Source of the DNA: an uncultured Collinsella sp.
GTDB lineage: Bacteria; Actinomycetota; Coriobacteriia; Coriobacteriales; Coriobacteriaceae
Direction of reading: 5' to 3'
DNA length: 5,012 nucleotides
Assembly: GCA_958407555.1 (NCBI GenBank)
Contig: CATYJC010000117.1
Span: forward strand, 1 to 5,012
Shown here: positions 1-5,012 of the stretch, piece after piece
Numbering within the stretch: the stretch's first letter is position 1
Layout of the letters: each line of letters opens with the position of its first letter
Position numbers and translations under genes: made by a program
The notes under the pieces: generated by a model
Told to the model about the DNA's origin: nothing
The model's database searches: none
The model's input: the letters and a program-made list of their open reading frames with translations, nothing else

Positions 1-75
1 TGGAGCGGGCAACGGGACTCGAACCCGCGAGTGTCAGCTTGGGAAGCTGATGCCTTACCACTTGGCGATGCCCGC
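1..75 (-). tRNA. tRNA-Gly (anticodon CCC), CCA encoded
   Basis: Reads glycine GGG codons. On the minus strand the acceptor stem GCGGGCA (75-69) pairs perfectly with TGCCCGC (11-5). It is followed by discriminator T at position 4 and an encoded CCA at 3-1. The anticodon stem is TCAGC/GCTGA around the seven-base loop TTCCCAA, which gives anticodon CCC. The T arm is GCGGG-TTCGAGT-CCCGT with one G-T wobble, and the D arm contains GTGGTAA. A U at the discriminator position is usual for bacterial tRNA-Gly. The gene is complete and ends at the window edge, so its terminator or any downstream co-transcribed tRNA lies outside. Confidence 0.97.
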
Positions 76-88
76 TTGTGTGTTGGCT

Positions 89-118
89 AGTATAACGCGG
101 TTGTCTTGTTCGATACAA
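89..118 (-). promoter_or_regulatory. Promoter of the tRNA-Gly gene (sigma70/SigA type)
   Basis: On the minus strand a TTGTAT -35 box (118-113) is followed after 18 bases by a TATACT -10 box (94-89). The mature tRNA begins 13 bases after the -10 box, which leaves room for a short 5' leader removed by RNase P. The -10 box matches the consensus at five of six positions and the -35 at four of six. Position and orientation fit the tRNA well; the start site itself is inferred. Confidence 0.7.
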
Positions 119-204
119 GGGTGACGATACTTGTTTTAGCTATGGAGAATCCTCCTAAAAATAGGCCAATTGTGTAGATGAGGACCTGTAGGCTCTTTTA
201 TTCA

Positions 205-257
205 CCATTGTCTACCTGCAGATTTATTCCATTGTCTTTCGTAGGCGCCATTTGTCA
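205..257 (+). repeat. Three-copy CCATTGTCT-like direct motif upstream of the adhesin
   Basis: CCATTGTCT occurs exactly at 205-213 and again at 229-237, with start-to-start spacing of 24 bases. A related CCATTTGTCA lies at 248-257, 19 bases after the second copy. Same-strand copies ahead of a surface-protein gene could be operator sites for a regulator, or the TTGTCT parts could serve as alternative -35 boxes. Neither role is shown by sequence alone, and short matches like this can arise by chance. Confidence 0.35.
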
Positions 258-327
258 GATATCGGGCAAGCTTTTGGTCAGGCTCCGGTACTTACCCGCA
301 TGAACCTCGGGGGTAGCCTCATCCCAA

Positions 328-360
328 GCGCCGCGGCCTCCCCGTGCGGCGCACGAGGGA
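328..360 (+). promoter_or_regulatory. Two mutually exclusive hairpins just before the adhesin ribosome binding site
   Basis: GCGCCGC (328-334) can pair perfectly with GCGGCGC (346-352), giving a seven-pair stem with an 11-base loop. Alternatively TCCCCGTGC (339-347) can pair with GCACGAGGGA (351-360), giving nine pairs with one bulged A and a three-base GGC loop. The stems share bases 346-347 and 351-352, so they cannot form together. The second stem ends directly against the TAAGGAG ribosome binding region. This could modulate translation, but GC-rich DNA makes such pairings easily, so a regulatory role is inference. Confidence 0.35.
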
Positions 361-361
361 T

Positions 362-367
362 AAGGAG
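362..367 (+). promoter_or_regulatory. Ribosome binding site of the adhesin gene (AAGGAG)
   Basis: AAGGAG lies five bases before the ATG at 373. An in-frame TAA at 361-363 overlaps it, so translation in this frame cannot start upstream and 373 is the earliest possible start. The extended sequence 363-371 is also complementary to 423-431 inside the coding region (see findings). Confidence 0.9.
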
Positions 368-372
368 CAGCC

Positions 373-3300
373 ATGTCCAACGCACCCACGCACTCTGTCC
401 ACAGCGCAATCACAGCAGGATCGCTGCTCCTAGTCCTCTTTTTACTTTTAGGCTGCATGACACCGGATGCCGCGCTCGCCGTCGACGGTTATGAATCGCT
501 CGGATTCCGCACTATCAGCAATGAATGCGGTCCTTTTGAAGTTGGCAAATACGAGGCACAGGATTCTTCGATTGCCTACTGCATGAACCAGGAGCGCTTT
601 GGCCCTAGCACACCGGGCGGACCCTGGCTCACCTACAATCAGGGCTGGGTATGGCTCGAAGACGAATTCGCGGCCATCATCTGTCATGGCTACCCCACCG
701 CCACATCCTTTGGCGGGCATAACCTATCCCCCGATCGAGCACGTGCCGCAACCCAACTTGCCGTCTGGATGCTCAACGGCACCACCCATACCGACGGATC
801 ATTCTCATATACAACCGCCCGGGGCGTCACAGAGAGGGGAAATTTTTCCGGCGACAATGAGGTCGTTGCCGCAGCGCGCTGGCTCCACGACGGCGCCAAG
901 TCGGGAAGCATTAAAGCCGCACCGCATCGCGCGCGGCGCTATTTGGGAGCTGTGTCGGGCGGCAGTAAACGTCAAGACATGCTCTACGTGCTCCCGGCCG
1001 TCTCCGTATCCTTCCAAAAACAGTCAGCCAACGCCGCCATCACGAGCGAAAACGATACCTACAGGCTCGACGGAGCGAGGTTCGACATCTATGAGAGCGT
1101 CGGCGACAAGCGTGTCGGCAGCATCCGGATGGACAGCAGCGGTCGTGCGCAGGCGACACTTTTGCCCAACGCGGCATATTACCTGGTCGAAACCAAAGCT
1201 CCGGCGGGTTATATCCCCAGGAGTGACCACATCGCCTTTTCCACCGGCAATGACGGCGGGAATGTCGTCATCGATGAGCAGCCCGGTACCATTACCCTGC
1301 GCATCGCAAAGGTCGATGCCGCGACAGGGGCAGGCCCTCAAGCCAGCGCGTCACTTGCCGGCGCTGAGTTCACCTGCGTCTCACAGTCTACCCCGGGCTG
1401 GACGCACACCCTCACGACGGATGAGGACGGCCGGGCAACACTTACCGACATCCCCCTGGGCACCTTTAGCATCTATGAGTCGAGAGCTCCCGAGGGTTAT
1501 CTGCCCTCCAATGAAACCTGGAGCTATACCATCGGTGCCGACCAGCTCGGAGACGCGGGCGTCGTTGAACTCGAGCGTCGCATCCCCAACATCCCCATCG
1601 CTTTTGACCTCGAGATTTCAAAGTTCAAGGACTGCGGTAATAGTGACGAATCTGGTGTAGAGCAGCCGGCGGAAGGCGTGGTCTTTGAAGTGGCAAGCAA
1701 CACTTCGCAGCAGGTTGTTGGAACGCTGACCACCAATATCTACGGCTTCGCATCGACCAAAGACCAGGCCGGAGCATGGTTTGGCGCAGGAGAGCGCCCC
1801 GATGGCGTCAGCGGAACCATACCGTATGACCGTGCCGGCTACACCATTCGTGAGGCTGTCGACACTGTGCCCGACGGCTTTAAGCAGGCAGGGGAATGGA
1901 CTATCACAGCAGAGCAGATCACGGACGGCGCAGAGCTTCAGTACATCGTAGACAACCACGCCCTGTCGACACATCTTCAAATCGTGAAGCGCGATGCTCA
2001 GACCGGCAACGCCGTACCACGCGCTGGGTTCACCTTTCAGCTGCTCAACGGCGACCGTGAGCCCATCTCGCAAACATCCTGGCATCCCGCCCATACCGTT
2101 ATGAATACCTTTACGACCGATGAAACCGGCACCGTCACCCTACCCGAATCGCTTAACCCGGGCACGTATTACATACGAGAGACTTCCGCCAAGGAACCGT
2201 ATCTTGTTGGTGAAGATCTGGAGATAACGATTCCCGCCGACATGAACTTAACGCCCGTCGCGGTCGCCTCGTTTTACGACGACGCGGCAACAGGAAGCAT
2301 CGAGATCGTCAAGAACGATGCCGTAGGTGGGCGCGCCCTTGCCGGTGCTGTTTTTGATATCCGTGCCGCGGGCGATATCGTGCGCCCCGACGGCAGCATT
2401 GCTGCCCTGGACGGCGAAACCGTCACATCCATCACGACCGACGAGCGGGGATTTGCGTGCGCGACTCATCTTTCACTGGGGTGCGGAACCGCCACCTATG
2501 AGGTAATCGAGGTGCAGGCACCCGAAGGTTACCTGCTCGACCAAAGCGTCCACACCGTCGAGCTGTCGTATGCCGGTCAGGAAACACCCGTGATCAATGC
2601 GCACCTCGATGTTTCTAACGACTACACCAAAATCGACATCTCCAAAGTAGATTTGACCGGCAAACAAGAAGTGGAAGGCGCTCGGCTCTCCCTCCACGGT
2701 GCCGACGGAACCGAAATTGACGCTTGGACCTCCTCTGACAAACCGCATCGCATCGAGCATCTTTTGCCCGGCACCTACACCCTGTGCGAAGTGATGCCCC
2801 CGCGCACTTACGACCTTGCCGAAGACATGACGTTTGAAATTAAGGCCACAGGAGAAGTGCAGACGGTAACCATGAAGGACGCACCCATCGAGATCGAGGG
2901 CAGAGTCGACAAGCGGCAAGAGATCGCCCGCCCTATCGGTAAGGGTCTCGTCGCCAACGGCGATGGCAAAAACCGAGCCGTGGCACAATCCGATGCGGAC
3001 GGCTCCTTCTCTTATACGCTCGATGCTAAAAATGAGTCGAATACCTGGGTTGATGAATTCACCATCACTGACGATCTCGAATGCGCCAAGGAAGGCACTG
3101 CCAAACTCATCGCCATCGAAACCCCTGTCGCGACCGGGGACATCGACGGTCTTTGCAACGTGTGGTATCGAACGTCTCCAGTGGGAAGTATCGATACGGG
3201 CGAACAGACCAATGCAACGCTCAGCGACGGGCATGACAACCCCTGGCTCGAAACGGACGAGGTCAAAAAGCTCCTAGGTGACGATTTGCGCATGGTCGAT

Positions 3301-3804
3301 TACGGCGATTGGCATCTTTGGAAAGCCGATATCCCAACAACGGAGTCGGTCACCCTCGAGGCAAAAGAGCTCGCTCTTTTGGACGATACCGCCGTCACGG
3401 GCATTCGTCTTGAGTACGGGGCCGTATCGGCCGACTTCACGACAAGAGGCGCTGCAGAATCTTGGACCCGCGAGGACCTCAAAGACGAGCATGACGACCT
3501 TGATGATGTGAGCGCCGTCCTTGACTCGGATATTCACGGTGCCGTCATCCATATGCAGGCCGCGTCGTCTTACACGCCTCAGACCGCACTCGCCAACAGC
3601 GCTCGCGTTGACCTCTGTCGCAATGGCGGCGGTAGCAACCTTGAATCACATGACGAGGATCGCGTCATCCAGCGATGCGCCATGCCGCAAGATTTACCGG
3701 CAACGGGCTCCCTTCCCATTGCCGCCTGCCTCACCGCCTTCGTGACCTCCGGCGCCGCGGCAATCTGGTTTGCCCATCTAAAGCTGGCGTCAAAACGTCG
3801 CTGA
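373..3804 (+). CDS. LPxTG-anchored thioester-domain / SpaA-repeat surface adhesin
   Basis: A 1143-residue secreted protein predicted to be attached to the cell wall by sortase and to act as an adhesin outside the cell. In order: signal peptide about 1-36 (hydrophobic core 15-27, cleavage likely after AxA at 34-36); thioester domain about 38-208 with Cys70 and Gln128; six SpaA/Cna-B-like domains about 210-838, several with the E-x-x-AP-x-GY signature; a larger C-terminal domain about 841-1100; LPATG at 1108-1112, a hydrophobic segment and a Lys/Arg-rich tail. No YPK-type pilin motif was seen, so a tip adhesin or monomeric wall protein fits better than a pilus backbone. The start is fixed by AAGGAG and the upstream in-frame stop. 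The frame is intact. It appears monocistronic and ends at a shared terminator. The adhesin class is well supported; the ligand is unknown. Confidence 0.93.
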   Translation: MSNAPTHSVHSAITAGSLLLVLFLLLGCMTPDAALAVDGYESLGFRTISNECGPFEVGKYEAQDSSIAYCMNQERFGPSTPGGPWLTYNQGWVWLEDEFAAIICHGYPTATSFGGHNLSPDRARAATQLAVWMLNGTTHTDGSFSYTTARGVTERGNFSGDNEVVAAARWLHDGAKSGSIKAAPHRARRYLGAVSGGSKRQDMLYVLPAVSVSFQKQSANAAITSENDTYRLDGARFDIYESVGDKRVGSIRMDSSGRAQATLLPNAAYYLVETKAPAGYIPRSDHIAFSTGNDGGNVVIDEQPGTITLRIAKVDAATGAGPQASASLAGAEFTCVSQSTPGWTHTLTTDEDGRATLTDIPLGTFSIYESRAPEGYLPSNETWSYTIGADQLGDAGVVELERRIPNIPIAFDLEISKFKDCGNSDESGVEQPAEGVVFEVASNTSQQVVGTLTTNIYGFASTKDQAGAWFGAGERPDGVSGTIPYDRAGYTIREAVDTVPDGFKQAGEWTITAEQITDGAELQYIVDNHALSTHLQIVKRDAQTGNAVPRAGFTFQLLNGDREPISQTSWHPAHTVMNTFTTDETGTVTLPESLNPGTYYIRETSAKEPYLVGEDLEITIPADMNLTPVAVASFYDDAATGSIEIVKNDAVGGRALAGAVFDIRAAGDIVRPDGSIAALDGETVTSITTDERGFACATHLSLGCGTATYEVIEVQAPEGYLLDQSVHTVELSYAGQETPVINAHLDVSNDYTKIDISKVDLTGKQEVEGARLSLHGADGTEIDAWTSSDKPHRIEHLLPGTYTLCEVMPPRTYDLAEDMTFEIKATGEVQTVTMKDAPIEIEGRVDKRQEIARPIGKGLVANGDGKNRAVAQSDADGSFSYTLDAKNESNTWVDEFTITDDLECAKEGTAKLIAIETPVATGDIDGLCNVWYRTSPVGSIDTGEQTNATLSDGHDNPWLETDEVKKLLGDDLRMVDYGDWHLWKADIPTTESVTLEAKELALLDDTAVTGIRLEYGAVSADFTTRGAAESWTREDLKDEHDDLDDVSAVLDSDIHGAVIHMQAASSYTPQTALANSARVDLCRNGGGSNLESHDEDRVIQRCAMPQDLPATGSLPIAACLTAFVTSGAAAIWFAHLKLASKRR
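484..996 (+). other. Thioester domain (TED) of the adhesin, residues about 38-208
   Basis: The segment carries the two hallmarks of Gram-positive thioester adhesin domains: an aromatic-Cys motif YCMNQ with Cys70 (codon 580-582), and the ATQLAVW motif with Gln128 (codon 754-756). In characterised members such as streptococcal Cpa and SfbI, this Cys and Gln form an internal thioester that can react covalently with host molecules. Two further cysteines (52 and 104) lie in the domain. The motifs are seen directly. Bond formation and any host target are inferred from the family. Confidence 0.85.
1000..2892 (+). other. Array of six SpaA/Cna-B-like domains, residues about 210-840
   Basis: Six tandem immunoglobulin-like stalk domains begin at candidate isopeptide lysines Lys216, Lys313, Lys417, Lys539, Lys647 and Lys758. 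The matching catalytic-type glutamates are Glu273, Glu369, Glu494, Glu603, Glu713 and Glu806. The partner residues at the domain ends read Asp301, Asn406, Asn528, Asp636 or Asp637, Asn749 and Asp836. Domains 1, 2 and 5 keep the classic APxGY motif; domains 3, 4 and 6 have diverged from it. The repeats are recognisable at protein level but not at DNA level, so the duplications are old. Boundaries are approximate. Confidence 0.8.
2893..3672 (+). other. C-terminal membrane-proximal domain of the adhesin, residues about 841-1100
   Basis: About 260 residues, larger than the preceding stalk domains. It opens with VDKRQ (Lys847), has VDEFTITDD near 893-901, and closes with NSARVDL (Asn1075) followed by an ESHDEDRV stretch. 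This order resembles the large isopeptide-forming domains of fimbrial proteins, in which a Lys near the start bonds an Asn in an N-x-A strand near the end. A Lys847-Asn1075 bond with Asp894 or Glu895 as catalyst is therefore plausible but unproven. The interior (about 905-1060) is rich in Asp and Glu and matches nothing I recognise. Confidence 0.5.
3694..3801 (+). other. Sortase sorting signal (LPATG, hydrophobic segment, basic tail)
   Basis: LPATG (residues 1108-1112, bases 3694-3708) is followed by about 23 mostly hydrophobic residues and a tail containing Lys1137, Lys1141, Arg1142 and Arg1143. This is the standard cell-wall sorting signal: sortase cleaves between Thr and Gly and joins the protein to peptidoglycan or to a pilus. 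No sortase gene is in the window, so a sortase encoded elsewhere must act on it. Confidence 0.93.
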
Positions 3805-3814
3805 CGCAATAAAA

Positions 3815-3846
3815 AAGAGGCGAGCCCGTCTCCCGGCTCGCCTCTT
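3815..3846. terminator. Bidirectional intrinsic terminator between convergent genes
   Basis: AAGAGGCGAGCC (3815-3826) pairs perfectly with GGCTCGCCTCTT (3835-3846) around an eight-base loop. On the minus strand the stem runs into six T residues (the A run at 3811-3816), a strong terminator for the peptidase/membrane-protein pair. On the plus strand the stem begins ten bases after the adhesin stop and is followed only by ATTCGTT, so termination in that direction may be weaker. Confidence 0.92.
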
Positions 3847-3866
3847 ATTCGTTCGTGGCGAAATGG

Positions 3867-4085
3867 CTATTCCCCAGATGCAGACCCACCGTCGATGAGC
3901 GCTTGATCGGACTCGGAGATGCCATCGGCTCCCAAACTCTGCTCGTGCTCCACTTCTTCGCTAATCGTGGACTCAGGCGTTGAGCCTTTAACGCCCACGA
4001 TATACGCGGCCCCGAAACCAAGGACAATGGCGATCAGGGCCAAGATGAGATAGACGGGCCAGTGGCGCTTGATGTACGAAAACAC
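3867..4085 (-). CDS. Small single-pass membrane protein with acidic tail, unknown function
   Basis: A 72-residue protein that I cannot assign to a family. The N terminus is short and basic (Lys6, Arg7, His8). One hydrophobic helix spans about residues 10-31. A hydrophilic tail of about 40 residues follows, rich in Glu, Asp, Ser and Gly. The positive charges before the helix predict the N terminus inside and the acidic tail outside. It starts with GTG, supported by AAGGAG five bases upstream. It lies 21 bases after the peptidase-homologue stop on the same strand, so the two are probably co-transcribed and end at the shared terminator. It could be a membrane partner of that protein, but only its position suggests this. 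Confidence 0.8.
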   Translation of the reverse strand: MFSYIKRHWPVYLILALIAIVLGFGAAYIVGVKGSTPESTISEEVEHEQSLGADGISESDQALIDGGSASGE

Positions 4086-4090
4086 GCAGA

Positions 4091-4096
4091 CTCCTT
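4091..4096 (-). promoter_or_regulatory. Ribosome binding site of the small membrane protein (AAGGAG)
   Basis: On the minus strand AAGGAG (4096-4091) sits five bases before a GTG codon (4085-4083). It lies in the 21-base gap after the upstream gene's TAG and decides the GTG start. Spacing and sequence match the adhesin's site exactly. Confidence 0.88.
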
Positions 4097-4106
4097 ATAG
4101 GTCAAC

Positions 4107-5012
4107 CTACGAACGACGAATGACCTCGGTCACAACCTCGGACACCGTAGCGATATTTGTCGGATTGACGTTGTACGGCAGATCGTCCTCAGTGTGAGCG
4201 CATGCCAAACGTGGGCCGTCGACGCCGGCAATGGTAAGGGCGCGTCGGCTTGCCTCGAGCGCAGCATAGGCATCGGTCTTGGCATAGGGCATCTCAAATG
4301 CACCGCAATCGACATGGAACGACTTGCACACCTTGTTGACCAAGTTCATGATGCGTCGGTCACCCTTGAGCAGCTGCTGCTCGCCCTCGACCGTCACGAC
4401 CGAAAGCCTACCGGCACCAATGGACTCAAGGTTGATAAAGAACACGCCGCGGAGCTTGTCGCGATGCGCGGCCAGGAACGCCTTCATGCCGGCGCCGTCG
4501 CAATCGGAAGCGCCTGTAGCCACAAACCAGATGTCGTGGCCAAGCAGCTCGTCATCACCCATGGAAGCAACGGCAGCGAGCATGTCTTCGGTAGAAGCCC
4601 CATCGGAAGACGTGGCGCCACCCTTCCAGCCGTCGTCATCATCCTCGAAGTTATCCCACGAGCCGATGCCGCGACCAGACTTCTTGGCGTCGTAATCATC
4701 CTCGACGCCAAGCCAATCGCTCATGCTGTCCTGCTCGTTTTTCTTTTTGCGACCGAACAGACCGCCCAAGCCGCGCTTTTGCGGCTTGGCGGCCGGAGCG
4801 GCAGGAGCCGAGATAGTCTCAAGCGGCTGAACATCCGAGGTGGCCGGCATGGGAGGAACAACCGGAGCCGATATGGGCTCGGGACCCTGTGCCGTCGCGA
4901 AGGGATCGTTGACCTGAGCCGAAGGGTCGGGAAGGTCGAACAGCGAGGTGCGCGAGGCGACATTGGCCTGCTGCATCGAAGGCATCGAGGGATCGGGGAC
5001 CGAGGCCAGCGG
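4107..5012 (-). CDS. M28-family metallopeptidase homologue, C-terminal part (5' end outside window)
   Basis: The reading frame is open to the window edge, giving 301 codons. The internal ATG at 4985 has no ribosome binding site, so the gene almost certainly starts beyond 5012. Numbering from that Met: residues 1-66 are a Pro/Ala/Ser-rich linker, 67-82 a basic Gly/Lys/Arg patch, 83-121 an acidic stretch with four Asp in a row, and 122-292 resemble the second half of an M28 Zn-peptidase catalytic domain. GATSSDGAS (123-131) matches the region of the bridging metal-ligand Asp. FVATGASDCDGAG matches the segment that normally carries the Glu-Glu pair. FINLESIG matches the usual NLDxxG ligand segment, and His264 in AHTEDD matches the final His ligand. 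Several catalytic positions are substituted, so activity is doubtful. Family assignment is by motif reading only. Confidence 0.7.
   Translation of the reverse strand, partial: PLASVPDPSMPSMQQANVASRTSLFDLPDPSAQVNDPFATAQGPEPISAPVVPPMPATSDVQPLETISAPAAPAAKPQKRGLGGLFGRKKKNEQDSMSDWLGVEDDYDAKKSGRGIGSWDNFEDDDDGWKGGATSSDGASTEDMLAAVASMGDDELLGHDIWFVATGASDCDGAGMKAFLAAHRDKLRGVFFINLESIGAGRLSVVTVEGEQQLLKGDRRIMNLVNKVCKSFHVDCGAFEMPYAKTDAYAALEASRRALTIAGVDGPRLACAHTEDDLPYNVNPTNIATVSEVVTEVIRRS

Larger units (their letters stand above)
119..372 (+). other. Non-coding leader upstream of the adhesin gene
   Basis: About 250 bases between the tRNA promoter and the adhesin start hold no credible gene. The open frames starting around 252-255 are overlapped by the adhesin and have no ribosome binding site. 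No convincing sigma70 promoter for the adhesin was found. TTGTCT and TTGTCA hexamers occur (208, 232, 252), but none has a good TATAAT-like box at 16-19 bases. The region carries a repeated CCATTGTCT-like motif and a GC-rich foldable segment, listed separately. I recognised no known riboswitch consensus. Confidence 0.6.

Noticed and set aside
1..75. tRNA-Gly as an attachment site with the adhesin region as an integrated element
   Set aside because: Integration normally uses the 3' end of the tRNA, which faces away from the adhesin. There is no integrase and no repeat of the tRNA end elsewhere in the window.
152..157. Strong AGGAGG Shine-Dalgarno-like sequence on the minus strand
   Set aside because: No ATG, GTG or TTG lies at a usable distance downstream on that strand. 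It is better explained by chance.
142..177. Short open frame of 11 codons (ATG at 142, TAG at 175) as a leader peptide
   Set aside because: There is no ribosome binding site upstream, no stalling or regulatory codon pattern, and no attenuator directly after it.
252..494. 80-codon plus-strand and 67-codon minus-strand open frames across the adhesin leader and N terminus
   Set aside because: Neither has a ribosome binding site or recognisable protein features, and both overlap the clearly coding adhesin frame.
599..1660. 353-codon open frame inside the adhesin in another plus-strand frame
   Set aside because: Its translation is Pro/Ser/Arg-rich with no domain logic, as expected of a shifted frame over GC-rich coding DNA. 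The overlapping frame has unmistakable domain motifs.
2473..3234. 253-codon minus-strand open frame opposite the adhesin
   Set aside because: It has no ribosome binding site or family motifs and lies fully antisense to conserved adhesin domains; a shadow frame.
4107..4985. Treating the Met at 4985 as the true start of the peptidase homologue
   Set aside because: There is no ribosome binding site before it, and the frame stays open through the window edge with the same low-complexity composition.
1..5012. CRISPR array, insertion sequence or toxin-antitoxin system
   Set aside because: No regularly spaced repeats, terminal inverted repeats, transposase motifs or toxin/antitoxin-like gene pairs were seen.

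Overview
The window looks like chromosomal DNA from a moderately GC-rich Gram-positive bacterium. The best guess is a gut actinobacterium of the Coriobacteriia, such as Collinsella. That guess rests on the large LPxTG-anchored adhesin built of thioester and SpaA-type domains, the AAGGAG ribosome binding sites, the GC-leaning codon use, and an M28-type peptidase relative with a low-complexity Pro/Ala insert. The genus is an inference; nothing here proves it.

Layout: positions 1-75 hold a complete tRNA-Gly (anticodon CCC) on the minus strand, with a recognisable promoter behind it (89-118). About 250 bases of non-coding leader follow (119-372). They contain three copies of a CCATTGTCT-like motif and a GC-rich segment that can fold into two mutually exclusive hairpins just before a ribosome binding site. 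Positions 373-3804 (plus strand) encode one 1143-residue cell-wall-anchored surface protein. Its parts in order are a signal peptide, an N-terminal thioester domain with Cys70/Gln128, six diverged SpaA/Cna-B-like domains, a larger C-terminal domain, and an LPATG sorting signal. It appears monocistronic: no sortase or second pilin gene lies in the window. A shared stem-loop at 3815-3846 terminates it and the convergent genes.

On the minus strand, an operon-like pair reads in from the right edge. First comes the C-terminal 301 codons of an M28-like metallopeptidase homologue (4107 to beyond 5012). A 72-residue single-pass membrane protein (3867-4085) follows 21 bases later.

The adhesin probably mediates covalent or mechanically strong attachment to host or matrix. 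The peptidase homologue has substitutions at the usual M28 catalytic positions, plus a long disordered stretch that seems to sit inside its catalytic fold. The most unusual points are this degraded, interrupted M28 fold, the mix of Asn and Asp at the predicted isopeptide positions of the adhesin, and a nine-base complementarity between the adhesin's ribosome binding site and its own signal-peptide codons.
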